This document shows positions 1-6,185 of a stretch of 7,014 nucleotides of DNA, piece by piece (position 1 is the first letter of the stretch; every line of letters starts with the position of its first letter). Made by a program: the position numbers and the translations under genes. The notes below the pieces were generated by a model that searched no databases, was not told the DNA's origin, and worked only from the letters and a program-made list of their open reading frames with translations. The DNA is from Flavobacterium sp. (GTDB taxonomy: Bacteria > Bacteroidota > Bacteroidia > Flavobacteriales > Flavobacteriaceae), in contig SXQR01000153.1 of the NCBI GenBank assembly GCA_005792865.1, forward strand, positions 1 through 7,014, given 5' to 3'.

Positions 1-356
1 ATGAAATTGGCGAAGATCGGGCCCTTCTTGATGGAGAAGTCGTTTTGCTTGATGTTGTAGATCATGGTCCCGACCACATCGGCGGGAAGCAGGTCCGGGG
101 TAAACTGGATGCTGCTGAACGATGCATCTATGGCCTGCGAAAGAGTGTTGATCGCAAGTGTTTTGGCCAATCCGGGTACGCCTTCAAGTAAAATATGCCC
201 TTGGCCCAAAAGCCCGATGAGCAACCTTTCGGTCATGTGCTTCTGGCCCACAATGACCTTGTTCATTTCCATCATCAGCAAATCAATGAAAGCGCTTTCG
301 CGCTCTATCTTCTCATTGATCTCGCGGATATTCATCGTAGCCGTGTTTTCTTCCAT
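1..356 (-). CDS. MoxR-family AAA+ ATPase, N-terminal part (runs off left edge)
   Basis: The frame opens at the ATG at 356-354 and stays open to the window edge, giving about 118 residues of a protein whose family is usually about 320-340 residues. The N-terminus has the MoxR/AAA_3 layout: a helical lead-in, 'VIVGQKHMTERLL' (about 35-46), a Walker A loop GVPGLAKT at 59-66, and the 'IQFTPDLLPADVVG' segment at 83-96. 'KGPIFANF' at the cut end normally leads directly into the Walker B region. MoxR ATPases are chaperone-like AAA+ proteins. In Bacteroidota they usually head an operon with a DUF58 protein and von Willebrand-factor-A (Bat) proteins, and if so those genes would lie to the left, outside the window. 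No Shine-Dalgarno precedes the start, which is normal for this phylum. The family call is firm; the cellular client is unknown. Confidence 0.93.
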   Translation of the reverse strand, partial: MEENTATMNIREINEKIERESAFIDLLMMEMNKVIVGQKHMTERLLIGLLGQGHILLEGVPGLAKTLAINTLSQAIDASFSSIQFTPDLLPADVVGTMIYNIKQNDFSIKKGPIFANF

Positions 357-365
357 AGTGAGGGC

Positions 366-376
366 CGGGATTCCCG
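366..376. repeat. Small perfect dyad before the moxR-like gene
   Basis: CGGGATTCCCG has two 5-base arms around a central T and lies 9 bases upstream of the ATPase start codon (356, minus strand), so it would sit in the mRNA leader or near the promoter. It could be a small operator or a leader hairpin, but it is short enough to occur by chance. No convincing TTG/TAnnTTTG promoter was found for the ATPase gene in 357-447. Confidence 0.3.
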
Positions 377-440
377 ACTGTTAATTTTTAGGTGGTGCAA
401 ATTGAATATTTTTTAAAAGGCTTCCTGTTAACAATTGGTT

Positions 441-477
441 AAAAAAGAAAAGGCTATCCCAATGAGGACAGCCTTTT
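441..477 (-). terminator. Intrinsic terminator of the DUF4382 lipoprotein gene
   Basis: Bases 448-455 (AAAAGGCT) pair with 470-477 (AGCCTTTT), and 457-459 (TCC) pair with 466-468 (GGA), with one A-C mismatch and a six-base loop at 460-465. Read on the minus strand, the hairpin is followed by an uninterrupted run of six T (complement of 441-446), giving a standard rho-independent terminator. It lies 27 bases past the stop codon of the lipoprotein gene and insulates it from the ATPase gene downstream on the same strand. Confidence 0.88.
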
Positions 478-503
478 AGCAAACTTTATGACGGTTTAAC
501 TTT

Positions 504-1307
504 CTATAATGAAATGTTGCCTACCGATGTCTCCTCGCCGTTGACCACCGTGACGTTTTCCACCGTGAAAACCGCCAGTCCCGAAGTTGCATCGGGCGTG
601 AGGGTCAGCGTATAGGTTCCCGTCGGGATTCCGTGGATGACAAATACACCTTCGGCGTTCGTATCGGCATTGACCGTAGTGCCGTTAACGGTCACCGAAG
701 CGGTTACCGGGACATCGGCCGGAATGACAATGCCCGTGATGGAGCCCGAAGCTTCCTCGGCAGTCACACGGATAACGGGATGCAGGTTGTAATTTCCAGA
801 TGCACCCGCTTCAACGACTGATTGGTGCACGTCAAAGTCCAGCAAGAATTCATACAATACGTTGGCTTCAAGCTCCTGGTCGATCTGCAATTTCAAACCA
901 GATTGCTGCGCACTCGGGGTATTGAGCGGATAGGTCACGCCGTCTTTTACCACCGTGTTGTCATCGCCAAGGATCAGCCTGATCTGGCCAAGGTGGCCGG
1001 CCGGGATTTCCTCATCGGCGAGCATCACGGTAACGCCGCCGGTAAGGTCCAGCAGATTGTATATGCCGGTGTTGGCGGTCTCAAGGTCAACCCAGCCGTC
1101 CTCACCATCATCGTTGGTCACTTTATATTTAACGCCAATTACCTCAACGTTGACCTCGTCATAATCGCCGGGAGCGTCGGTCATGGTGACGCGGATACGC
1201 GAAGTCCCATCGACACCGTCATTATCGTCATCGTCATCGCAGGAAACCGAAAAAAAGGCGATCAATGCCGCCGCCGAAACGCTCTTCAAAAAATTTGAAA
1301 TTTTCAT
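504..1307 (-). CDS. DUF4382 lipoprotein with C-terminal carboxypeptidase-regulatory-like beta domain
   Basis: The protein has 267 residues. A lysine-containing hydrophobic signal peptide (1-22) ends in FFSVSC, and Cys23 would be lipidated. The next residues, DDDDDND (24-30), resemble the acidic export signals that send lipoproteins to the cell surface in Flavobacteriia, so exposure on the outer membrane is likely by inference. Residues about 35-182 form a DUF4382 domain: the hallmark 'TMTDAPGDYDEVNVEV' (41-56), then 'IYNLLDLTGG', 'LLDFDVHQSVV' (155-165) and 'NLHPVIRVT'. Residues about 188-267 are a Thr/Val-rich beta-sandwich unit with the 'G.I.G.V...... G.F.I.GIPTGTYTLTL' pattern of carboxypeptidase-regulatory-like domains. 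The molecular role of DUF4382 proteins is not established; binding of carbohydrate or surface partners is only a guess. The gene is monocistronic, with its own terminator and a divergent neighbour 87 bases from its start. Confidence 0.9.
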   Translation of the reverse strand: MKISNFLKSVSAAALIAFFSVSCDDDDDNDGVDGTSRIRVTMTDAPGDYDEVNVEVIGVKYKVTNDDGEDGWVDLETANTGIYNLLDLTGGVTVMLADEEIPAGHLGQIRLILGDDNTVVKDGVTYPLNTPSAQQSGLKLQIDQELEANVLYEFLLDFDVHQSVVEAGASGNYNLHPVIRVTAEEASGSITGIVIPADVPVTASVTVNGTTVNADTNAEGVFVIHGIPTGTYTLTLTPDATSGLAVFTVENVTVVNGEETSVGNISL

Positions 1308-1308
1308 G

Positions 1309-1338
1309 TTGGTTAAGATTTAGAATTTGTTACATTTC
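1309..1338 (+). promoter_or_regulatory. Candidate Bacteroidota promoter of the aldo/keto reductase operon
   Basis: TTG at 1309-1311 is followed after 19 bases by TACATTTC at 1331-1338, one base off the TAnnTTTG (-7) element used by the Bacteroidota primary sigma factor; the 19-base spacing suits the -33/-7 pair. Transcription would begin near 1343-1346, leaving a leader of about 50 bases. I found no equally good promoter on the minus strand for the lipoprotein gene. AGGAG at 1376-1380 lies 14 bases before the reductase ATG, too far for a typical Shine-Dalgarno site. Confidence 0.4.
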
Positions 1339-1356
1339 GTAACGGCGTTTTAACGC
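1329..1356. repeat. Two adjacent dyads in the divergent promoter region (possible operators)
   Basis: GTTAC at 1329-1333 and GTAAC at 1339-1343 are perfect inverted arms around ATTTC and overlap the proposed -7 element. Directly next to them, GCGTT (1345-1349) and AACGC (1352-1356) form a second dyad across the likely transcription start. Both lie in the 87-base gap between divergent genes, a usual place for regulator binding. No regulator gene lies beside them, so an operator role is an inference. Confidence 0.3.
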
Positions 1357-1394
1357 TGCCCAACATATTCTTAACAGGAGATTCTGACAGAATT

Positions 1395-2261
1395 ATGAAA
1401 AGTTTATCAAACATCGCGGCAGGCACCATGAATTGGGGCGAATGGGGCCGCAAACTTTCGCCCGACGGCATGGCGCACCTCATCGAGACCTATTTGGAGA
1501 ACGGCATCGACACGTTTGACCATGCCGATATTTATGGCGGCTATACCACCGAAGCCGATTTTGGCAAAGCGCTGGAAATTGCGGGCGTTGGCCGGGATTC
1601 GGTAAAGCTGGTATCGAAATGCGGGATCGGGCACGTCTCGGGAGATCGCGGGTACAAGATCAAGCACTACAATTACTCGGGCGATTACATTTTGTGGTCG
1701 GTGGAGCGATCGTTGAAAAACCTGAGGACCCATTACCTGGACCTGCTCCTGCTGCACCGGCCCAGCCCGCTGATGGATCCCCACGAAATCGCGCAGGCCG
1801 TGGAAAAGCTCAAACACGAAGGGAAGATTCTGGACTTCGGGGTTTCCAATTTCTCGCCCATCCAAACCGATCTCATCCGCAAGTGCACCCCCGTTTCCCA
1901 TAACCAGATTTCCTTTTCCATCACCCATCCTGAGGCGATGACCGACGGCACGATAGACCATATGCGCCTGCACGATATCCGCCCGATGGCCTGGAGCCCA
2001 CTGGGAACCGTATTCAAGACCTCGGATGCGCAATCGCAAAGGCTGGCGGAACTTTTGGGAACCCTTTCGGTAAAATACGGTGCCACTCCGTCGCGCATCC
2101 TGATTGCCTGGATCATGATGCATCCGGCGCGGATCATCCCTGTCCTTGGTACCGCCGACTTTGAAAGGATCAAAGACCTCGCGCAGTCCGGCGAATTGCG
2201 GCTGGAACTTGAGGATTGGTTTGCCCTGTGGGAACAAAGCCGGGGCTCTAAAATTCCATGA
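1395..2261 (+). CDS. Aldo/keto reductase, YdhF-like
   Basis: The 288-residue protein is full length for the family and probably an NADPH-dependent cytosolic reductase of aldehydes or ketones. It closely follows the layout of E. coli YdhF: 'FDHADIYGGY' (41-50), 'VSKCGI' (73-78), 'YLDLLLLHRPSPLMD' (114-128), 'FGVSNFSP' (148-155), 'RPMAWSPLG' (196-204) and a C-terminal 'PVLGT' cofactor region. The expected catalytic tetrad is visible as Asp42, Tyr47, Lys75 and His121. Substrate cannot be read from the sequence, and YdhF itself is poorly characterised. The start is the ATG at 1395; an in-frame extension is not supported. The stop at 2259-2261 is one base before the start of the short-chain dehydrogenase gene, so both are almost certainly on one mRNA. 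Confidence 0.93.
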   Translation: MKSLSNIAAGTMNWGEWGRKLSPDGMAHLIETYLENGIDTFDHADIYGGYTTEADFGKALEIAGVGRDSVKLVSKCGIGHVSGDRGYKIKHYNYSGDYILWSVERSLKNLRTHYLDLLLLHRPSPLMDPHEIAQAVEKLKHEGKILDFGVSNFSPIQTDLIRKCTPVSHNQISFSITHPEAMTDGTIDHMRLHDIRPMAWSPLGTVFKTSDAQSQRLAELLGTLSVKYGATPSRILIAWIMMHPARIIPVLGTADFERIKDLAQSGELRLELEDWFALWEQSRGSKIP

Positions 2262-2262
2262 C

Positions 2263-3024
2263 ATGAAGCATTCTCAAAAAACCGCGCTCATTACAGGCGC
2301 CACAAGCGGAATAGGGCGCGCGACGGCCCAAAATTTTGCGGCAAACGGGTTTCGGCTCATCCTTTGCGGCAGGCGCGGAGACAGGCTGCGCGAGCTGCAG
2401 GCCGAGCTGGCGGGAACCGATGTGCACCTGCTGGAATTCGACGTTCGGGATGCCGATGCGGTACAGAAGGCCATTGGTGACCTTCCCGACGGTTTTGACC
2501 GGATCGACATTCTGGTCAACAATGCGGGTAACGCGCACGGGCTTGACCCGGTCCAATCCGGCGACCTTGCCGATTGGGATGCCATGATCGACATCAATGT
2601 CAAGGGATTGCTCTATGTGTCGCAGGCCGTCATTCCGCAGATGGTGGCGCGACGGTCCGGACACATAATCAATATTGGAAGTACCGCGGCAAAGGAGGTA
2701 TATCCCGGCGGGAACGTTTATTGTGCCAGCAAACACGCTGTGGATGCCATCAGCCAGGGGATGCGCATGGACCTGAACCCATATGGCATCAAGGTGGGCT
2801 GTATCAATCCGGGCATGGTGGAAACCGAATTTTCCGAGGTTCGCTTCAAGGGCGACCGCGACCGTGCCGCCAAGGTCTATGCGGGATTTGAACCGCTCCG
2901 CCCTGAAGACGTGGCCGATATCATCTATTTCACGGTATCGCGCCCGGCGCACGTCAATATTGCGGACCTGATCGTATTCCCGACGGCGCAGGCCTCGTCG
3001 ACAATCGTGAACCGGAAAGTTTAA
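2263..3024 (+). CDS. Short-chain dehydrogenase/reductase (classical SDR, YdfG-like)
   Basis: The protein has 253 residues and a complete Rossmann-fold SDR pattern: the dinucleotide loop TGATSGIG (11-18), NNAG at 86-89, and the catalytic set Asn112, Ser140, Tyr153 and Lys157 (YCASK), followed by 'INPGMVETEF', where the cofactor closes. Two arginines after the second strand (GRR, 36-38) favour NADP(H). Overall it most resembles the YdfG-type hydroxy-acid/serine dehydrogenases, whose members oxidise 3-hydroxy acids and related alcohols, but the substrate is not certain. I chose the ATG at 2263, one base after the reductase stop (TGACATG). An upstream in-frame ATG at 2146 would add 39 residues read out of frame from the reductase gene and ahead of the normal SDR N-terminus. 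No Shine-Dalgarno is evident, so translation is probably coupled to the upstream gene. Confidence 0.93.
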   Translation: MKHSQKTALITGATSGIGRATAQNFAANGFRLILCGRRGDRLRELQAELAGTDVHLLEFDVRDADAVQKAIGDLPDGFDRIDILVNNAGNAHGLDPVQSGDLADWDAMIDINVKGLLYVSQAVIPQMVARRSGHIINIGSTAAKEVYPGGNVYCASKHAVDAISQGMRMDLNPYGIKVGCINPGMVETEFSEVRFKGDRDRAAKVYAGFEPLRPEDVADIIYFTVSRPAHVNIADLIVFPTAQASSTIVNRKV

Positions 3025-3059
3025 GTTTTAGCGAGCACCGCACCCCCTATGGAAGTGAA

Positions 3060-3092
3060 AATCCTTTTGAGCGCGTAGCGAGCGTGAGGATT
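3060..3092. repeat. Inverted repeat AATCCT/AGGATT in the spacer after the SDR gene
   Basis: AATCCT (3060-3065) and AGGATT (3087-3092) are inverted copies 21 bases apart, and inside them CGC-GTA-GCG (3072-3080) can fold into a smaller stem. There is no T tract, so this is not a standard terminator for the SDR transcript, although no other terminator was found there. It looks like part of a dispersed repeat family typical of flavobacterial intergenic DNA; that link is from memory and inference. Confidence 0.4.
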
Positions 3093-3149
3093 GCAGCGAA
3101 CAGCTGAAATCATAAATAGCGAAGCGGGCAAAAGATTGCAGCGAACAGC
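3089..3149. repeat. 16-bp direct repeat, two copies 45 bp apart
   Basis: GATTGCAGCGAACAGC occurs exactly at 3089-3104 and again at 3134-3149. The flanks differ, although AGCGA-rich fragments (TAGCGAGCG, TAGCGAAGCG) precede both copies, giving a degenerate unit of about 45 bases. There are only two copies and no nearby cas genes, so this is not a CRISPR array. It fits a mobile or dispersed intergenic repeat inserted between the SDR and AlbA_2 genes, or paired binding sites for a regulator. Confidence 0.7.
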
Positions 3150-3163
3150 GGGCAATGCTGCCC
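3150..3163 (+). promoter_or_regulatory. Hairpin just before the AlbA_2 gene start
   Basis: GGGCA (3150-3154) pairs with TGCCC (3159-3163) around an ATGC loop, ending 10 bases before the ATG at 3174. In mRNA this stem would lie where ribosomes bind and could limit initiation. No Shine-Dalgarno is present in the remaining CAGATAAAATT. No TTG/TAnnTTTG promoter was recognised in 3025-3173, so transcription may read through from the SDR gene. Confidence 0.35.
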
Positions 3164-3173
3164 AGATAAAATT

Positions 3174-4325
3174 ATGATCAACAAGCGACTTCTCATCAAA
3201 AACCTGCTCGCGCACAATGACGAGAACAGTTTCTATGACAAGAAGCGCCAGTTGAACCTGCACACGCGGGAGGGAAAGGCCAAGTTTTTGAAGCACATCT
3301 GCGCGCTTTCGAATTCGAATCCGGCCAATAATTCCTACATCGTCGTGGGCGTTGAGGACCAGGACAACGCGATAACGGGCGATGATTTCTTCGACGACAG
3401 CCGAATCCAAAACCTTATCAACGCTTTCCTGGAGAATCCCCCAAAAATCCAGTATGAGAATGTTCCGTTCCCCAACCTGCCAAAGGACAAGGTCGTGGGG
3501 CTGGTCACCATCAAACCGAATAAGCAAATTTCTTCTTTCAAAAAGAACATACATACGATCGTCCAGGGAACCGTCTTTGAACGGCGGGGCAGCAACACCG
3601 TTCCCGTGGAAAATCTCGCTCCATGGACGCAGCGCAAGGGAACGCTCAATACTGAAACGGTTACCGCAATTGAAAATGCGGCCCGCAACAGCATCGCCCA
3701 CACATTAGACGGCGTGATCAATTTCACGAATATCCGCCACCGCGACATGGAACCCAAGTACAAAGTGTTCAAGGAACTGTTCGTGATTTGCTGGGCAGGT
3801 ATTCCAAAACGCGTGCGGGACAAGATTTTTCTCTCCCGCGTGGACATCGAACTCATCAACGAGCAGGTCAAGCTGTTCTATTCGGCGTTGGACGAGGTGA
3901 TCATCTCCTATGACAACGATTCCTTTACCATAGTGGAATACGTGCCACTTGGCCTCAATGACAAAACGAGCTATTATCCCCTGGAGCGCCAGACCATCCG
4001 TTTCTTTGACAATGGTTATTACAAGATCGAGCGCCAGATGCTTTTTGAGCCTCCTGAATACAACCGGCGGCTCCTGCACCACATTTACAATTCCGGGCAG
4101 GCGCTCCTTGCCAGGCTGGCATCTTCTACCCCGCTCGGGCCGCACGATTTGCGGGATCTGGAGAACCTGCCCTCTACCCTCATGATCTGCTACCTCAACA
4201 GATTTGAGGATGCGCGACAGATATTGATCGACGCAAAACCACTTCTCAAACCCTATCCCGCGGCTTATCTCGCCTTCAAGGAATCGATGCGGATCCTGCG
4301 CAAGATGAAGTACGACACGCAGTGA
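3174..4325 (+). CDS. AlbA_2 (Schlafen-like) domain protein with uncharacterised C-terminal half
   Basis: The protein has 383 residues. Residues about 19-145 match the AlbA_2 / Schlafen-type putative nucleic-acid- or ATP-binding fold: 'FYDKKRQLNLHTREGKAKFLKHICALSNS' (20-48, where E..E.K..i.afaN is usual), 'NNSYIVVGVED' (52-62), 'DDSRIQNLINAFLENPPKIQYENVPF' and 'GTVFERRGSNTVPV' (132-145). Residues about 160-383 form a long, mostly helical segment with an aromatic-rich middle ('TSYYPLERQTIRFFDNGYYKIERQM') and a basic C-terminus. I recall this as a family-restricted domain of unknown function found with AlbA_2 in Flavobacteriaceae. The usual helix-turn-helix or ATPase partner of AlbA_2 proteins is not visible. 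A role in nucleic-acid transactions or regulation is possible but unproven. The stop codon abuts the stop of the convergent gene. Confidence 0.85.
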   Translation: MINKRLLIKNLLAHNDENSFYDKKRQLNLHTREGKAKFLKHICALSNSNPANNSYIVVGVEDQDNAITGDDFFDDSRIQNLINAFLENPPKIQYENVPFPNLPKDKVVGLVTIKPNKQISSFKKNIHTIVQGTVFERRGSNTVPVENLAPWTQRKGTLNTETVTAIENAARNSIAHTLDGVINFTNIRHRDMEPKYKVFKELFVICWAGIPKRVRDKIFLSRVDIELINEQVKLFYSALDEVIISYDNDSFTIVEYVPLGLNDKTSYYPLERQTIRFFDNGYYKIERQMLFEPPEYNRRLLHHIYNSGQALLARLASSTPLGPHDLRDLENLPSTLMICYLNRFEDARQILIDAKPLLKPYPAAYLAFKESMRILRKMKYDTQ

Positions 4326-5462
4326 TCAGTCAAATTCATTGAGTCCGTACAATATTTCCTTCATCTTGCTGCCGTTGATCTCGACGGGCCTGTACGCGAC
4401 ATTGAACTTCTCAATTGCCACGTCGATATCGGAGCGAAGCTTGAGGTATTCAGGCGGCAGGCGCGTTTCGCAGGCCTTCTGGTTTTCATAGCTGTTGAGT
4501 ATGATCCGGAATTTTTCGTAAAACTTTCCGCCCTGTTCGATATAGGCGTTATACTGCGTGATGTACTGCAAAAGGCGGTCGATGGGAAATTCCATGTTGA
4601 CCTGCATCTTGTATTGCGCCGTGCCCGTAGTTGATTTTAGCTTGACCAGATACTCGTCCATTTTTTGCGTGAAGGTCTCCCAATCATCGTGCGCGCGGCA
4701 ATTCTCCAGTGTCGCGACATAGCCGATGGGTTTCGCATAATCGCGGAAAAGCACCTCGATCTCCTGCTTCATCCGCACATTGCTGGTTTGCAGGAACGCG
4801 GTTTCAAAATAGATCGTGTTGAGGTCGTTTTGCATGCGGAGGGTAAAGTCCAGTATGCATTCGACCGAAGCGAGTTGCTTCTCCTTTTCCTCGCGGCTTA
4901 GGCCAGATCCCAGCATATTGGTGAAGGTCTGGACCACCGACACGATGGCATTAGTGCCCAGGATCGCAGAAAGGTCAAACCCGCGCCTGTCCTTTTTTTC
5001 GGCTAAAGTTTCCTGGAGTTTGGCATATTCGGGATATTGCGTAGGATTGGCGATGCGGTTGATTTCACCAAGGGTCCGTACCGATGCGAAATGATGGTCC
5101 AGCCCCAGGACCTTTTCATACAAAATCTTAATGATCTGCAAGCCTTTGAGGTACCGGACCTTGGAAATCTCGCTGACACTGTCCAATTTGAGCATCCTGA
5201 TTTCCTCACGGATTTCCTCACGCCTGATCAATGAGCGCATCTTTGCCTCGGTCGAATTGGCCGTGACGAATGACGCCCGCTCATCGGCAAGCGCCAATTC
5301 AAGGCGCTCGATCGAGGGCGCATACCGCGATTCGATGCAAGTGAGTTCGGCCGAAAGTTCCCGGAAGATGCGCGTCGTTTCGTCCTCGAAGGCATGGAGG
5401 CCGGGACTTACCGTCACAAAGGTTAAATGGCAGATGAAAAGCTTGAAAAACATGCCGCACAT
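4326..5462 (-). CDS. Predicted secreted helical protein, family not recognised, coupled to a response regulator
   Basis: I do not recognise this 378-residue protein. It starts with a hydrophobic leader (about 5-20) and a plausible signal-peptidase site after LHA at residue 24. A mature, predominantly helical, charged protein follows, with coiled-coil-like stretches at about 28-115 ('EAKMRSLIRREEIREEIRMLKLD') and 188-240. A hydrophobic patch at about 165-185 is too polar for a sure membrane helix. Four cysteines (42, 202, 255, 331) remain after cleavage and could form disulphides in the periplasm. The start is set at the ATG at 5462-5460, whose A is shared with the regulator's TGA (TGATG). A TTG three bases upstream would add only one residue, and an ATG at residue 4 is also possible. 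Coupling to the regulator suggests a shared signalling task; a periplasmic sensor or target is inference. Confidence 0.8.
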   Translation of the reverse strand: MCGMFFKLFICHLTFVTVSPGLHAFEDETTRIFRELSAELTCIESRYAPSIERLELALADERASFVTANSTEAKMRSLIRREEIREEIRMLKLDSVSEISKVRYLKGLQIIKILYEKVLGLDHHFASVRTLGEINRIANPTQYPEYAKLQETLAEKKDRRGFDLSAILGTNAIVSVVQTFTNMLGSGLSREEKEKQLASVECILDFTLRMQNDLNTIYFETAFLQTSNVRMKQEIEVLFRDYAKPIGYVATLENCRAHDDWETFTQKMDEYLVKLKSTTGTAQYKMQVNMEFPIDRLLQYITQYNAYIEQGGKFYEKFRIILNSYENQKACETRLPPEYLKLRSDIDVAIEKFNVAYRPVEINGSKMKEILYGLNEFD

Positions 5463-6130
5463 CAAACAAACCCCATTTCCCGCGCGACGCTCACAATATC
5501 TTTATCCTGCCCCGAACCTATGCAGAAATAATCCTTTATCTGGGCCTTGCGCTTCTCGATCGCGCTGAGCGACAGGTGGACATGGTCTGGCAGGTGCTTG
5601 GTCTTGACGCCCCTGGAGAGGTAGTGGATGATCTGCCTGTTTAAGCTGTCCAGGTAGTCTGCGCGTGCGAGCATGTACTTCATCCGCTCCACCACGGTCT
5701 CGCTGTGGTAGGTTCCGCCCGATATGATATAGTCAAACGCGCGCAGCAGATCCTCGGCGTTGAAATCGCTTTTGACCAAAAGCCCCTCCGGTTGCAACTT
5801 GTTGATGATGTTGTACAGCACGAACGCCTCAACGTGCGAGGTAAGGAAGACGAGCCTTGCGCGGGGCATGTTCCGCCGAATGAGCGGGCCGAGGTCGCAC
5901 CCCGATTTGATATTCCTGGATTCAAATGCCGGTAGGTTTTGGTCCAGAAATACGATGTCATACTTGGCGGCTGCAGGTGAGTGGATCAGGTGATAGGCCG
6001 CCTCGCAGTCATGGCAGGCGGTGGCCTCGATCTCAATGCCGCGGCGGTTGTAGGAAAGGATGGTTTTGTAGCCCTCGATCTGGGACGGATGATCATCGAT
6101 CATCAGGATTTTCTTTGGCGTGGAATTCAT
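5462..6130 (-). CDS. Two-component response regulator, NarL/FixJ type
   Basis: The protein has 222 residues. The receiver domain (about 6-145) has the acidic pair Asp12-Asp13 (MIDDHPSQ), phospho-acceptor Asp63 (VFLDQNLP), Thr97 (FLTS) and Lys120 (LLVKSD). The loop after Asp63 is several residues longer than usual (AFESRNIKSGCDLG). Residues about 160-222 form a LuxR-type helix-turn-helix, recognisable from 'LDSLNRQIIHYLSRGVKTKHL' and 'LSLSAIEKRKAQIKDYF', with a diverged start relative to the GerE consensus. It therefore probably binds DNA when phosphorylated. No histidine kinase is encoded nearby, so its kinase is elsewhere or its partner is the coupled secreted protein through an unlinked sensor. 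The start ATG lacks a Shine-Dalgarno. A terminator-like hairpin lies 27 bases upstream on the same strand. Confidence 0.9.
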   Translation of the reverse strand: MNSTPKKILMIDDHPSQIEGYKTILSYNRRGIEIEATACHDCEAAYHLIHSPAAAKYDIVFLDQNLPAFESRNIKSGCDLGPLIRRNMPRARLVFLTSHVEAFVLYNIINKLQPEGLLVKSDFNAEDLLRAFDYIISGGTYHSETVVERMKYMLARADYLDSLNRQIIHYLSRGVKTKHLPDHVHLSLSAIEKRKAQIKDYFCIGSGQDKDIVSVAREMGFV

Positions 6131-6156
6131 GATATGGCGTATAAATGATTATCGGC

Positions 6157-6185
6157 AAAAAAACGACAGCCATTGCGGCTGCCGT
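6157..6185 (-). terminator. Intrinsic terminator-like hairpin in the leader of the response regulator
   Basis: CAGCC (6167-6171) pairs with GGCTG (6177-6181), and ACG (6163-6165) with CGT (6183-6185), across one A-C mismatch and an ATTGC loop. On the minus strand the stem is followed by seven T (complement of 6157-6163), which is the terminator orientation; on the plus strand no T tract follows. No gene ends here on the minus strand. It therefore either attenuates transcription into the response regulator 27 bases downstream or ends an unrecognised short minus-strand RNA from 6186-6366. Confidence 0.7.

Noticed and set aside
822..1298. 158-codon plus-strand frame opposite the DUF4382 gene
   Set aside because: It is the antisense shadow of a lipoprotein gene with a clear signal peptide and domain, and has no motif of its own.
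2146..2262. Upstream ATG extending the SDR by 39 residues
   Set aside because: The extension lies inside the reductase gene in another frame, while the ATG at 2263 gives the standard SDR N-terminus six residues before the first strand.
1407..2264. 285-codon open frame on the minus strand opposite the aldo/keto reductase
   Set aside because: It is antisense to a clear enzyme gene, has low-complexity shadow composition and no recognisable domain. It reflects the codon bias of the real gene.
3089..3149. CRISPR-like pair of repeats
   Set aside because: There are only two 16-base copies with one 29-base gap and no cas genes. The repeat is shorter than CRISPR repeats, so this is a dispersed or tandem repeat remnant.
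3021..3701. 226-codon minus-strand frame across the spacer and the AlbA_2 gene
   Set aside because: It covers the repeat-rich spacer and is antisense to the recognisable AlbA_2 domain; there are no homology-like features.
5463..5465. TTG start for the secreted protein
   Set aside because: An ATG follows directly and forms the TGATG overlap typical of coupled genes. The TTG adds one residue and has no support.
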